Source of the DNA: Thiothrix caldifontis
GTDB taxonomy: Bacteria; Pseudomonadota; Gammaproteobacteria; Thiotrichales; Thiotrichaceae
Length of the DNA stretch: 37,864 nucleotides
Direction of reading: 5' to 3'
NCBI RefSeq assembly: GCF_900107695.1
Contig: NZ_FNQP01000001.1
Location: 1-37,864 of the forward strand
This document shows, piece after piece, positions 16,623-25,247 of the stretch (the stretch's first letter is position 1; every line of letters begins with the position of its first letter). Under the pieces are notes generated by a model. The model was not told the DNA's origin. It made no database searches and worked only from the letters and a program-made list of their open reading frames with translations. The position numbers were made by a program, and so were the translations under genes.

Positions 16623-17864
16623 ATGTTTACAAGGATACTTAAACTGTTATTGTTGGCAGGGTTGCTAGCAGGCGGTATTGCGAGTGCTGAGCCTACCTCA
16701 GTACCGTCAGATACGGGTGAGCCTGCGCCTCAAGATATGTCCACTGCTCCTTACAATGACCCGAATATTCCACCAGAAATCATTGCGATGGCACCAGGTG
16801 TGCCAGAAATTGAGGCGAAAAGCTATTTGCTGGTTGATTTCCAAAGTGGTGAGGAGTTGGCTGGTATCAACCCCGGAATGCGTGTGGAACCTGCCAGCAT
16901 TACTAAACTGATGACGGCTTACTTGGTTTATCAGGAATTAGGTAAGGGTACGGTCAAGCTGGAAGATGAAGTACTGATCAGCGAAAAAGCGTGGAAAATG
17001 GAAGGCTCACGCATGTTCGTAGAATTAGGCAAAAAAATCCAGTTTGAGAAGTTGCTCAAGGGCATGATTATCCAATCGGGTAATGATGCAGCGATGGCGT
17101 TAGCGGAACATGTGGCGGGTAGTGAAGAAACCTTTGTGCAGCGTATGAATCAGACTGCTGCTGAGCTTGGCATGACGGATACCCGTTACATGAATGTCAC
17201 TGGGTGGCCTGCTAAGGATCATTACACGACGGCACGTGACATTGTGAAACTGGTGGAAGCCTTGGTGCATGAGTTTCCAGAGTATTACAAACTGTATGCT
17301 ATCAAGGAATTCAGCTACAACAATATCAAGCAGCAAAACCGTAATCGCTTATTGTGGCGTGACCCAACAGTAGATGGGTTGAAAACTGGGCATACAGAGT
17401 CAGCGGGTTATTGTTTGGTAGCCTCTGCCAAACGTGACAATATGCGTTTGATTTCAGTGGTGTTGGGTGCAAAAAGTGAAGAAGCACGCGCGAATGTCAG
17501 CCAACAGTTGTTGGAATACGGCTTCCGTACCTTTGAAACACACAAGCTCTACGATGCAGGGGCTGTGTTGGCAAAAGTGCGAGTTTGGAAGGGTGAGGCA
17601 ACGGAAGTGCCTGCTGGGGTGGTTGATAATTTGTTTGTTAGTATTGTCAAAGGGCGCTACGACCAATTGAAAGGTGGAATGCAGCTTGATAAAGGGATTG
17701 ACGCCCCCATTAAACGGGGTGACGTACTGGGCAAAGTGATTATTACTGATCAAGAGCTGGGTAAAGTCGTTAAGGAAACCCCGTTGTTGGCGCTGGAAGA
17801 TGTGACCGAAGGCGGCTGGTGGCGGCGGACAATGGATAGTATTCAGAAGTTGTTCGCGGATTAA
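16623..17864 (+). CDS. dacA: D-alanyl-D-alanine carboxypeptidase (PBP5/6 type)
   Basis: The enzyme trims the terminal D-Ala from pentapeptide side chains in the periplasm. It has 413 residues from the ATG at 16623, chosen because AAAGGA lies seven bases upstream and the product begins with a clean signal peptide (MFTRILKLLLLAG, cleavage near IASAEP); a GTG at 16608 is the alternative. Class C low-molecular-mass PBP motifs are complete: S92-I-T-K95, S152-G-N154 and K254-T-G256. The PBP5 C-terminal beta domain follows, and the protein ends in an amphipathic helix (GGWWRRTMDSIQKLFAD) that tethers these enzymes to the inner membrane. Positioned between rlpA and ybeD as in E. coli. Confidence 0.96.
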   Translation: MFTRILKLLLLAGLLAGGIASAEPTSVPSDTGEPAPQDMSTAPYNDPNIPPEIIAMAPGVPEIEAKSYLLVDFQSGEELAGINPGMRVEPASITKLMTAYLVYQELGKGTVKLEDEVLISEKAWKMEGSRMFVELGKKIQFEKLLKGMIIQSGNDAAMALAEHVAGSEETFVQRMNQTAAELGMTDTRYMNVTGWPAKDHYTTARDIVKLVEALVHEFPEYYKLYAIKEFSYNNIKQQNRNRLLWRDPTVDGLKTGHTESAGYCLVASAKRDNMRLISVVLGAKSEEARANVSQQLLEYGFRTFETHKLYDAGAVLAKVRVWKGEATEVPAGVVDNLFVSIVKGRYDQLKGGMQLDKGIDAPIKRGDVLGKVIITDQELGKVVKETPLLALEDVTEGGWWRRTMDSIQKLFAD

Positions 17865-17888
17865 TAACCGCAAGCGTGAGGATGGGCT

Positions 17889-18170
17889 GTGGAGCGTTTT
17901 GGACAGCAGGATGAATTAAAACTGGATTTTCCTTGTGATTTTCCTATCAAAGTGGTGGGTCGTGCAGATGTAGAGTTTCATCTGCGGATTTGTGAAATTG
18001 TGTGCCGTCACGACTCTGTGTTTGATCCTGAGGTGCGGTTACAGCGACGTGATAGCTCTGCTGGTAAATACCACAGTCTAACGGTGAATTTGCGTGCAAT
18101 CAGCAAGGAGCAGATTGATGCAGTGTATCAGGACTTGAAAGCCTGTGAGTTGGTGCTGTGGGCATTGTAG
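17889..18170 (+). CDS. ybeD: YbeD/DUF493 family protein, upstream of lipB
   Basis: The 93-residue protein of the UPF0250/YbeD family has an ACT-like fold and no established activity. It shows [17 protein letters not shown] at the N-terminus and [24 protein letters not shown], ending VLWAL, as in the family. The start is GTG at 17889, seven bases after GTGAGGA; no in-frame ATG is available. It overlaps the lipB start by 13 bases, and the dacA-ybeD-lipB order is conserved in E. coli and Pseudomonas. That linkage has suggested a link to lipoate metabolism, but the sequence itself does not show it. Confidence 0.9.
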   Translation: MERFGQQDELKLDFPCDFPIKVVGRADVEFHLRICEIVCRHDSVFDPEVRLQRRDSSAGKYHSLTVNLRAISKEQIDAVYQDLKACELVLWAL

Positions 18171-18811
18171 AGCATCGAGTGGTGGATATTTTGCATATCC
18201 GCCAACTGGGTTTGCTAGAGTATGTGTCCGCTTGGAAGCAGATGCAGGTATTTACCCAAAATCGTCTTCTCAATACACCGGATGAAGTGTGGCTAGTACA
18301 ACATCCGCCGGTATTTACGCTAGGACGCAATGGTAAGTTGGAACATGTGTTAGCGCCAGGCGATATTCCTGTGATTCCCATTGATCGTGGTGGGCAGGTG
18401 ACATATCACGGCCCAGGTCAGCTAGTGGCTTATATGCTATTAGATATTCGTCGTAAAGCTTTAGGTGTTCGCGAGCTGGTCACAGGCATTGAGCAATCGG
18501 TAATCGACTTGTTGGCGCATTATAGTATTGTTGCGTTAGGAGATAGGGATGCACCGGGTGTCTACGTCGATGGACGTAAAATTGCAGCCTTAGGATTACG
18601 GGTATCGAAAGGTCGTACCTATCATGGGTTGAGCCTGAATGTGGCAATGGATCTAGAGCCTTTCCTGCGTATTAACCCGTGTGGTTACGCAGGCTTGCAG
18701 GTTACGCAATGTCAAGACTTGGGTATTGAACAAGCACCGTTTGAACTTGCCCGTGAGTTGTGTGAATGTTTAACGCACCGTTTAGGTTACGCAGCGCTAA
18801 AATGGCTTTAG
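18158..18811 (+). CDS. lipB: Octanoyl-[acyl-carrier protein]:protein N-octanoyltransferase
   Basis: LipB moves octanoate from acyl carrier protein to the lipoyl domains of pyruvate and 2-oxoglutarate dehydrogenases and the glycine cleavage H protein. The 217-residue protein contains [39 protein letters not shown], the acyl-transfer Lys (K141 in [10 protein letters not shown]) and the catalytic Cys (C175 in INPCGYAG). The start is GTG at 18158 overlapping ybeD, so translation is probably coupled. lipA, which follows lipB in E. coli and Pseudomonas, is not here; coq7 comes next on the other strand, only 2 bases away, without a visible terminator. Confidence 0.95.
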   Translation: MGIVEHRVVDILHIRQLGLLEYVSAWKQMQVFTQNRLLNTPDEVWLVQHPPVFTLGRNGKLEHVLAPGDIPVIPIDRGGQVTYHGPGQLVAYMLLDIRRKALGVRELVTGIEQSVIDLLAHYSIVALGDRDAPGVYVDGRKIAALGLRVSKGRTYHGLSLNVAMDLEPFLRINPCGYAGLQVTQCQDLGIEQAPFELARELCECLTHRLGYAALKWL

Positions 18812-18813
18812 AA

Positions 18814-19458
18814 TTAGAGATAGTAAGCGCTTTTAGTCATGACTTTTGACATCAATGGCATCAGCAATTTACGTGCTAGGAAGGGAAGTTTTGTGCCCCC
18901 TGCTTGCATAGCAATATCGCCGTGATGCTGTTCGTCAGCCTTCATCTTTTGCAAAATTGCCATATCAGTTAGTGCATGAGGGGGGAGGAGATTGATGTGT
19001 TCTTCCAAATGCTTAATGACTTGATCTTCTGTTTCTTTGACAAAACCAAGGCTCCATTTGTCACCAATCTTGCCTGCGACGGCACCAATCGTAAATGAAC
19101 CCCAATAAAATAACGGGTTCAGCAGGCTTTTCCGACCGTCTAACTCCTGTAAACGCTTTTCCGTCCAGTTGAGGTGGTCGTTTTCCTCCATAGCAGAGCG
19201 TTCCATCTGTTCCCGTATATCTTCACGTTTGGCAGTTAATGCTTGCCCTCGGTATAAACCTTGGGCAGATACCTCTCCTGTGTGATTAATGCGCATCAAC
19301 CTGCTGATCAATTCACGGTCTGCTTCGTTAAGCTGTGTGGTTTCTGGTATCCCCGTTGCCGGATTAGGGCGTTCCGTGGTTGGTGCTTTGGCATGAACCA
19401 CGCGCAGAGACTGATCAATTTCGGTCAGAATTTTATCTAGTAAGCTGAGTTTGCGCAT
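18814..19458 (-). CDS. coq7: 2-polyprenyl-3-methyl-6-methoxy-1,4-benzoquinone monooxygenase
   Basis: Coq7 is a membrane-associated di-iron hydroxylase performing the last ring hydroxylation of ubiquinone synthesis; E. coli uses flavin-dependent UbiF for the same step. The 214-residue protein has ferritin-like helices with the expected metal ligands: Glu62, Glu92 with His95 (EENDH), Glu144, and Glu176 with His179 (DEQHH). The start is set at the ATG at 19456-19458, which has GGAGA five bases upstream; the ATG four codons earlier has none. Next in the leftward run after the DsbA-like gene, so probably co-transcribed with it. A link to the respiratory genes upstream (cytochrome c4, resB, ccsA) is plausible. 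Confidence 0.95.
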   Translation of the reverse strand: MRKLSLLDKILTEIDQSLRVVHAKAPTTERPNPATGIPETTQLNEADRELISRLMRINHTGEVSAQGLYRGQALTAKREDIREQMERSAMEENDHLNWTEKRLQELDGRKSLLNPLFYWGSFTIGAVAGKIGDKWSLGFVKETEDQVIKHLEEHINLLPPHALTDMAILQKMKADEQHHGDIAMQAGGTKLPFLARKLLMPLMSKVMTKSAYYL

Positions 19459-19475
19459 CTCTCTCTCCATTAATG

Positions 19476-20132
19476 TTATTGTTGAGCCTCGCGTTTCACC
19501 AAGTAATCAACAACTTGTAGTAAGGTTTCCTCACTGCCAACCATGCTGGGACTGGTGCGGTATTTGCCATTGACGATAATGATGGGCACAGAATCTGCTT
19601 TGGATTTTATTCCTACTTCATTGGCACGTGCCATCATGGCTTTCATTTCCATGGAGTTCAGGGCATTTTTAACTTGATCAGATGTGAAACCTAGCTCAGC
19701 AAAGAAACGGGTCATGGCATCGTCATCGTTTATCTTACGGCGCTGTTTTTGCAGTGCTTCAAAGATTTTGGTATGGACGCGTTTAGCACCATCAGGGTCA
19801 AGCATTTGCCCAACATAGAATAATTTGGCGTGGTATTCCCAGCGAGGGCTTAATGTGGCTGGTACTCGTTGGAAAACAACATTGTCCGGCTTGTTGCTAA
19901 GGAACTTATCAATGGTAGGTTCCAGAGAATAGCAATGCGGGCAACCATACCAGAATAAGTCGATAACCTCGACTTTACCAGCAGGTGCTTGTGTCGGAAT
20001 CGTGGGTGATAGCGTAACGTAATGTGTGCCTTCTTTGAAATCCTGCGCTTGGCTGGCTTCAGGAATACAACCCGTTAAAGCGAACAGTGCTGCCATCATA
20101 AAGCCGAGGGTGTGGCTTAAGGTACGTTTCAT
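19476..20132 (-). CDS. dsbA: DsbA-type thiol:disulfide oxidoreductase, probable lipoprotein
   Basis: Periplasmic thioredoxin-fold protein of 218 residues that introduces disulfides into exported proteins. The active site is C64-P-H-C67 (FWYGCPHCYSLEP), the DsbA tetrapeptide, and the cis-Pro loop is SVPIIIVNGKY. The insert of helices between the thioredoxin halves matches DsbA. The signal peptide ends ALTGC, a lipobox with Cys22, so the mature protein may be lipid-anchored rather than free; neisserial DsbA1/DsbA2 are known lipoprotein precedents. An alternative signal peptidase I site exists at ASQAQD. It lies between ccsA and coq7, so it may supply oxidising power near system II cytochrome assembly. 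Confidence 0.93.
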   Translation of the reverse strand: MKRTLSHTLGFMMAALFALTGCIPEASQAQDFKEGTHYVTLSPTIPTQAPAGKVEVIDLFWYGCPHCYSLEPTIDKFLSNKPDNVVFQRVPATLSPRWEYHAKLFYVGQMLDPDGAKRVHTKIFEALQKQRRKINDDDAMTRFFAELGFTSDQVKNALNSMEMKAMMARANEVGIKSKADSVPIIIVNGKYRTSPSMVGSEETLLQVVDYLVKREAQQ

Positions 20133-20224
20133 TAATTATTGTCTCCTGCTTGTGTTTGTGTAAGAACTGCGTTGATCTGTCAGTTATCTTCATCGCTCGC
20201 TTTGAGTTGGACTTGGCTAGGTAC

Positions 20225-21403
20225 TCAAAGTTCACCGTAAGAATGCAATCCAGAGAGGAACATGTTTACGCCGAGGAATGCAAACAGGGTAACAAATAAG
20301 CCAACAATTGCCCACCATGCCATGGGTACACCGCGCCAGCCTTTGGAAAAGCGTAAATGCAGCCATGCTGCATAGTTCAACCAGACAATTAATGCCCATG
20401 TTTCTTTCGGATCCCAAGACCAGTAGCCGCCCCACGCTTCAGCAGCCCACATTGCGCCAAGAATGGTGGCAATAGTGAAAAACGCAAAGCCCAGTGCAAT
20501 CGCTTTATAAGTTATGTCATCGAGCATTTCCAAAGAGGGCAGGCGCGTTGCCAGCAAGCCATTCGCATTGCGTTGTTGCCCACGATGTTTCAAGAGGTAG
20601 GCAATACTGGTCATGGCTGCCAAAGCAAACGCACCGTAACCAATGAAATTGGCAGGCACGTGAATTTTCATCCAATAGCTTTTCAGGGCTGGAACCAATG
20701 GCTGAATTTCATGTGCACCTTTGGTGTAGCTATACCAGAGCAGAAAAGCAACTGCCGCACTGATCACCATCAATACAAAACCGCCGAGTGAACGATTTTT
20801 GTAACGTCCCTCATAAAACATATATAACAGCCCGGTGATAATGCAGAACAGAATGAAAACTTCGTACAGGTTGCTAACCGGAATGTGACCAAATTCAGGA
20901 TCAATCAGATAAGATTCATACCAGCGTACCATCAGCCCCGTGAACCCCATAACCAAGGCAACCCATGTCATGGCTGAACCTGTTTTCAAGGTAAACGCAT
21001 TGTTTGTGAATAGACCCGCGAAATAAGTAACGGTCGCGAGTACAAACAGGGCACTCATCCACATAACCGCAGACTGGCTAGAGACTAAAAACTTCAACCC
21101 AAAGACTTGCTCTGCATTGGCGTAATTACCGCCATACAGCCAAATACCCAACAAACTTAAGAGGGCAACGGCTATGGTGTAGGGGCGGAAGGCTTTCCAA
21201 TACCAACCCAAGGCAATCCATGAAGGTGCAGTCAGTGCAAGAATCCCGATTTCGTATTCATCCATCACGTTACCATATTGGAAGAATACCCATACGCTGG
21301 CAGCAATGACTAGTGCTGCCCACAGCCAATCCGACAAACGCAGTTGCTGGAATACGCTGGGTTGGTCAATGAGCGAGTCAATGGTTTGTTGGGGAGTCGA
21401 CAT
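20225..21403 (-). CDS. ccsA: Cytochrome c biogenesis protein CcsA/ResC (system II heme handling)
   Basis: The 392-residue integral membrane protein has about eight segments. Near the C-terminus is the WWD heme-binding signature, AAEAWGGYWSWDPKETWAL, followed by NYAAWLHLRF, with the flanking membrane His residues typical of heme export in this family. With ResB it forms the system II holocytochrome c synthase, delivering heme to CXXCH apocytochromes in the periplasm. The start at 21403 has AGAGGTG upstream and overlaps the resB stop by 26 bases. Databases often label this ResC-type protein CcsB; the naming is inconsistent, the function is not. Lies downstream of resB and cytochrome c4, a likely substrate. 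Confidence 0.93.
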   Translation of the reverse strand: MSTPQQTIDSLIDQPSVFQQLRLSDWLWAALVIAASVWVFFQYGNVMDEYEIGILALTAPSWIALGWYWKAFRPYTIAVALLSLLGIWLYGGNYANAEQVFGLKFLVSSQSAVMWMSALFVLATVTYFAGLFTNNAFTLKTGSAMTWVALVMGFTGLMVRWYESYLIDPEFGHIPVSNLYEVFILFCIITGLLYMFYEGRYKNRSLGGFVLMVISAAVAFLLWYSYTKGAHEIQPLVPALKSYWMKIHVPANFIGYGAFALAAMTSIAYLLKHRGQQRNANGLLATRLPSLEMLDDITYKAIALGFAFFTIATILGAMWAAEAWGGYWSWDPKETWALIVWLNYAAWLHLRFSKGWRGVPMAWWAIVGLFVTLFAFLGVNMFLSGLHSYGEL

Positions 21404-23387
21404 GTTTCACCTCTTGTTTCATCACTTGCTGGAAAACATCCTGCAACTGTTGGAAATAACGCTCAAATTCTGGCTGATTGCGGTTACTGCTACCTGCCAC
21501 CACGATTTCCGCTTGGTTGTTGTCCAGCGGTTTAATCCATACCCATATTCTACGATGCGCCACGTAAAACAGGAGAAATACCCCTATTGTTAGCATGAGA
21601 CTGCCGAAATAAACCACATCTTTGCCGGGAGAGCGGGTGATTTGCAAGCCAGATGCTTCAATTTGTTTAAAGCTGTCCATGTGGACTAGCCAAGGTGAAC
21701 CGTAAGCGGGCAATTTATCAATGGCAAGTAAGCTATCATCGAAGAATAACCAGTCAGCTTCAGTCGGTTCAGCGGTCATGCCTTCTTGCTTGAGCGTTTC
21801 TTTATAGACCTCACGCAAGGCGGCATTGAGCACTTTCATGAAAGCTTCAGCAGCGCTTTCCTGCTTATCTTGCGGAAACTTTGCCGCAATTTCTGCCATG
21901 ATGCCTTCAGAACCTTTGGTCACAAACTGTTCGGTTAAGCGTTGCATCGACTCCACGATTTGTACTTCGACTGTTGGGTCAACAACCGTAGTTTGTTGCA
22001 TGGAGTTACGGGTGGTCTGGAGCGCGGATTGTTTCACCAATTCGGTATTTTGTATATTGGACAAAAACCGCATAAAGCGTTCCATGCTGCCTTTGGGGTC
22101 AACGGGAATGTGCAGGTAACGGAAAGGCTCATTCGGCGTGGCACGTACCCCGCTAATGTAGTAGTTCTGCCCTTTGATACTCAACGGGTTCATGTAGTTT
22201 TGGTATTCGAGTGCTTGTCCGGTAGCATCACGTAGTTTGAACGTAACACTGGGGCCAACATTTTTCTTTTCGATCTTGCCACTGCTGTCTTCCATGTCAT
22301 TGATATTAAACAGGCGGAAGTCATTAATTTCCAGTTTATATTGCTGGTCGGAGCTGGTTAAGGTGTAGTCGCGGAAGACTTTGCCGTCGATATCCTGCGA
22401 GGCATAGCGATTACTGAGCGAATGTAGGCGTAACTTGAGTTCGGAGCCACCATCACCAAAGTTTGCTTGGTAGATTGCCACGCCTTTGTGAATCAAGGGA
22501 TGATTCACAGAAATTGTGGTTTCCAGCGGTGCGTCAAGGGTTTTGTCGTGGATTATCAAATCACTTTCAAACGATTTGGGTTGTCCGGTGGAATAATGTT
22601 CGACGCGAAATTCTTTGACTTCCACCTCAAACGGCAGATGCTGTACCAAGTAGCCGTCACGTACCGGCTGGAAAATAATATTTGCTCGACTGCCTTCTGG
22701 AATATCAACAGAGCCACGGTAAGAGAAGCTGGTGTCGGGTAATTGGCTGATGGCGGGGACTTCCGATGCAGGAATATTGCGGGTTTCGGGTTTCAGATTA
22801 CCTTGCCATTCCGCAATCATTATAGGAAGACGGCTATCCATCAAGCCGCCGAGGAAAATAACAATCATGCCAATGTGTGTCAGCCAGTAACCCCAATGGT
22901 TAGCGCTGCCTTTCATGCCTGCTACAACGGTATGATCTTCAGCCGCTTTTTGACGGGTTTTGAAACCTTGTGCGTGTAGAATTCGGGTTGCTAGTGCTTG
23001 GGTGGCGTTCGCATTTTGTGTGCTGTTAATCTCTTTCTGATGCTTCATGGCGCGCAGGGATTTTTCCTGCACATTTTCGCGGAAATGGCGTAGTTCGCGA
23101 ATGATGCCGGGGGTATTGCGCCCTACGCAGGTCGCAATGGAAACCACTAAAAATGCCAAGATAGCCAAGAACCACAAGGCTGAATACACGTCATACAGAT
23201 CCAGCGACTTGAACAAATCAAACCAGAAGGGGCCAAATTTGATTTGGTAGCTGGTGTAGGGTTGGTTCTGTTGCAGCACTGTGCCAATGATGGAGGCAAT
23301 GGCAACCACTACCAACAAACTGATGGCTAAGTTCATCGAACCTAAAAAATTGATAAGGCGTGCGTTAGCGCTTGGCGAGTTTCTCAT
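21378..23387 (-). CDS. resB: Cytochrome c biogenesis protein ResB (system II)
   Basis: ResB is the second subunit of the system II holocytochrome c synthase. The 669-residue protein has membrane segments near 15-35 and 65-85 (RLINFLGSMNLAISLLVVVAIASIIGT and LWFLAILAFLVVSIATCVGRN), a third near 165-185, a large periplasmic domain, and a last segment near the C-terminus (YFGSLMLTIGVFLLFYVAHRRIWV). I place the start at the ATG at 23385-23387: the longest ORF start (GTG, 23447) lies inside the cytochrome c4 terminator hairpin and would add an unusual Cys-rich lead. The gap to that terminator is 33 bases, so resB depends on read-through or on a promoter within the end of the cytochrome gene. Overlaps ccsA. 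Confidence 0.93.
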   Translation of the reverse strand: MRNSPSANARLINFLGSMNLAISLLVVVAIASIIGTVLQQNQPYTSYQIKFGPFWFDLFKSLDLYDVYSALWFLAILAFLVVSIATCVGRNTPGIIRELRHFRENVQEKSLRAMKHQKEINSTQNANATQALATRILHAQGFKTRQKAAEDHTVVAGMKGSANHWGYWLTHIGMIVIFLGGLMDSRLPIMIAEWQGNLKPETRNIPASEVPAISQLPDTSFSYRGSVDIPEGSRANIIFQPVRDGYLVQHLPFEVEVKEFRVEHYSTGQPKSFESDLIIHDKTLDAPLETTISVNHPLIHKGVAIYQANFGDGGSELKLRLHSLSNRYASQDIDGKVFRDYTLTSSDQQYKLEINDFRLFNINDMEDSSGKIEKKNVGPSVTFKLRDATGQALEYQNYMNPLSIKGQNYYISGVRATPNEPFRYLHIPVDPKGSMERFMRFLSNIQNTELVKQSALQTTRNSMQQTTVVDPTVEVQIVESMQRLTEQFVTKGSEGIMAEIAAKFPQDKQESAAEAFMKVLNAALREVYKETLKQEGMTAEPTEADWLFFDDSLLAIDKLPAYGSPWLVHMDSFKQIEASGLQITRSPGKDVVYFGSLMLTIGVFLLFYVAHRRIWVWIKPLDNNQAEIVVAGSSNRNQPEFERYFQQLQDVFQQVMKQEVKHVDSPTNH

Positions 23388-23420
23388 ACCACAAAATCGT
23401 CTTGACAGAATGAATGCATT

Positions 23421-23449
23421 AAAACAACAAAGGGTGGCAAAAGCCACCC
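23421..23449 (-). terminator. Rho-independent terminator after cytochrome c4
   Basis: On the minus strand a perfect GGGTGGC/GCCACCC stem with a TTTT loop (23432-23449) is followed by TTTGTTGTTTT. It lies 35 bases after the cytochrome c4 stop and upstream of resB, whose start it helps decide. Confidence 0.85.
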
Positions 23450-23484
23450 CCCGTTTTACAGCAAAGTATTACCGAATGGTAATA

Positions 23485-24099
23485 TCACTTCTGTAAGCCA
23501 GCAATATACTCCGCAACCGCTTCGATCTCGGCATCGGTCATGCCTGCGGCAATGTTGCGCATCATTTTGCCAGCATCATTAGCACGCTCACCTTTGCGGA
23601 AAGCATTCAATTGAAGCTTGGTATAAGCAGCATGTTGACCATTGATGGCAGGGAAATTGGCGGCAGGATTACCCGCACCGTTAGGGCCGTGGCAAGCAGC
23701 ACAAGCAGCAACGCCAGTAGCATTGTTGCCACCTTTGTAAATTTGCTCACCTAATGTCACTTTAGACTGGTCTGCTTCGCCCGCTTTTGCTACTTGTGAT
23801 GAGAAGTAAGCCGCCAGGTCAGCCATGTCTGCATCGCTCAATGGTTTAGCCATTGGGGTCATGGATGGGTTAACACGCTCATCATTCTTGAAATTCATTA
23901 ACTGCTTCAAGATATAGCTTGGGTGTTGACCTGCCAATTTGGGCCATTCAGGGTTAACGCTGTTGCCGTCTGCACCGTGGCAGGCTGCACAAGTCGCGGA
24001 TTTGGTTTTGCCCGCTTCAGCATTGCCACCTTCTGCCCAAGCAGATGCAGCGATGCTAACAGCTAAGCCACTCAGTACAAGCATGAGTACTTTTTTCAT
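23485..24099 (-). CDS. Diheme cytochrome c4
   Basis: Periplasmic electron carrier of 204 residues with two CXXCH heme sites, C37-A-A-C40-H41 and C133-A-A-C136-H137, in two similar halves, the cytochrome c4 architecture. The start is the ATG at 24097-24099, where a signal peptide begins (MKKVLMLVLSGLAV, cleavage after SAWA) with AGGAG upstream; the longer ORF adds 42 residues of non-signal sequence. Met ligands are expected in NPSMTPMAKPLSD and GKMMRNIAAGM. Members of the family donate electrons to terminal oxidases such as cbb3. It is divergent from engB, an arrangement shared with Pseudomonas, and upstream of the resB-ccsA machinery that would mature it. Confidence 0.95.
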   Translation of the reverse strand: MKKVLMLVLSGLAVSIAASAWAEGGNAEAGKTKSATCAACHGADGNSVNPEWPKLAGQHPSYILKQLMNFKNDERVNPSMTPMAKPLSDADMADLAAYFSSQVAKAGEADQSKVTLGEQIYKGGNNATGVAACAACHGPNGAGNPAANFPAINGQHAAYTKLQLNAFRKGERANDAGKMMRNIAAGMTDAEIEAVAEYIAGLQK

Positions 24100-24407
24100 A
24101 ATCGAAGTGCTCCTAATATCTACAAAATCTGTCATATTTTTGCATGACACCCGGTGACTCCCCATGTTCACTGAATGTGATGCGTTGCCTAACCGTCTTC
24201 TCGCGGTTGCGGCAATTACTTGCAATCATACCGAGTGCATCTTAATCTGCACCCACCCTGACGCAGGCATACCATAATCCACACGCTCTACAGCTTTTCC
24301 AGTGTCACCCTTTCGCGGTAACGGGAAAGGTATTCTGAAAAAAACGAATGGATTGTACAACATATTCTGCTTGTATTCTGCAAAAAATATTAGAGAACGC
24401 TAACATT
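24100..24407. promoter_or_regulatory. Divergent control region between cytochrome c4 and engB
   Basis: This 308-base gap holds no gene. Visible elements are a 6-bp inverted repeat (CCTTTC 24309-24314 with GAAAGG 24325-24330), a TTGTAC followed by TATTCT 15 bases later that could serve engB with short spacing, and a short GTCAT/ATGAC repeat upstream of cytochrome c4. No FNR box matching TTGAT-N4-ATCAA was seen. Confidence 0.35.
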
Positions 24408-25007
24408 ATGAATCACTATTACCAACAAGCAACTTTTCTACAAAGTGCAACCACTCGTAAAACCCTGCCAGCAGAAAGTGGTTTGGAGATTGCTTTTGCT
24501 GGGCGTTCTAATGCGGGAAAGTCCAGTGTAATCAACCAAGTGTGCTCGCAAAAGTCATTGGCGAGAACCAGTAAAACGCCAGGTAGAACTCAGTTGATTA
24601 ACTTTTTTCAGTTACCTGATGCTAACTTTTTAGTTGATTTGCCTGGTTATGGTTATGCCAAAGTGCCGGAAGCGATCAAATTAGAGTGGCAGAAGTTTAT
24701 TGAATCTTATTTGACACAGCGTAGCACCCTGAGAGGAATGGTGTTGGTCATGGATATTCGTCATCCAATGACTGATTACGACCAAGCCATGTTGCGTTGG
24801 GCGTATAATAAAATGTTGCCTGTACACGTGTTGCTCAATAAATCCGACAAGTTGACGCGTGGAGCTGGGATGAATGTGTTATTGCAGGTGAAAAAAACAT
24901 TAGCTGACTACGGGACAGCTTCAATACAGACATTTTCCGCACTTAACAAGCAGGGCTTGGATGAGTGTTGGAATGTTTTAGATAAATGGCTGGGCAAGGA
25001 TTGTTAG
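24408..25007 (+). CDS. engB: Ribosome-biogenesis GTPase EngB (YihA/YsxC)
   Basis: Essential GTPase of large ribosomal subunit assembly, 199 residues (E. coli 210). GTP-binding motifs: G1 GRSNAGKS (residues 32-39), G2 SKTPGRTQLINFF, G3 DLPGYGYA, G4 NKSDK, and G5-like FSALNKQG. The ATG at 24408 is used because the family starts with a similar NxxYxxAxFL segment and AGAGA lies upstream; an ORF start at 24348 adds 20 residues unlike the family. Stands alone, divergent from cytochrome c4 and convergent with the structured region downstream. Confidence 0.96.
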   Translation: MNHYYQQATFLQSATTRKTLPAESGLEIAFAGRSNAGKSSVINQVCSQKSLARTSKTPGRTQLINFFQLPDANFLVDLPGYGYAKVPEAIKLEWQKFIESYLTQRSTLRGMVLVMDIRHPMTDYDQAMLRWAYNKMLPVHVLLNKSDKLTRGAGMNVLLQVKKTLADYGTASIQTFSALNKQGLDECWNVLDKWLGKDC

Positions 25008-25051
25008 TTCATTCAGGAAGAGTTCATTTCGTTAAGGGTATCCTTCTCCTT

Positions 25052-25241
25052 ATAGAAAAAGGAACCCCGGCCAAACAGGGGGTCTAAAAAGCCGGGGTTT
25101 AACGAACAGGTCTGGATTGGGGACACCAAACCTGTGTCCGTAAACAAGAAATACCGATGCCGGGCTTAAGCATCATTTAGTGTATTTCTTGATACTTCAC
25201 GGAAACTTTTCATAAAATCAAAAATATTTTTGAAGTATCTG
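25052..25241 (-). ncRNA. Candidate structured small RNA (Spot 42-like position)
   Basis: No coding potential, but four perfect inverted repeats stand end to end. Read leftward: GATACTTCA/TGAAGTATC (25231-25239 with 25191-25199); AAGAAATAC/GTATTTCTT (25182-25190 with 25146-25154) with GATGC/GCATC nested inside; GGACAC/GTGTCC (25134-25139 with 25121-25126), competing with ACAGGT/ACCTGT (25106-25111 with 25130-25135); and AACCCCGGC/GCCGGGGTT (25091-25099 with 25063-25071) followed on the minus strand by CCTTTTT. A promoter-like pair lies just upstream. The element is convergent to engB, as Spot 42 is in E. coli, but I see no clear sequence similarity to Spot 42. It could instead be the 3' untranslated region of the DegQ-type gene or a plus-strand engB 3' end. 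Confidence 0.4.
25056..25099 (-). terminator. Terminator-like hairpin ending the candidate small RNA
   Basis: A perfect 9-bp GC-rich stem (25063-25071 with 25091-25099) has a long 19-base loop and, on the minus strand, CCTTTTT directly after it. On the plus strand only three T follow, so leftward termination is more likely, though it could also end engB transcripts. Confidence 0.55.
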
Positions 25242-25247
25242 TTTTGA

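Noticed and set aside
23388-23447. Upstream extension of resB to the GTG at 23447
   Set aside because: It would lie in the cytochrome c4 terminator and encode a Cys/Phe-rich lead not expected for ResB.
25063-25099. GC-rich repeats as a CRISPR array or IS end
   Set aside because: The repeats are inverted, not direct and regularly spaced, and no transposase or cas gene is near.
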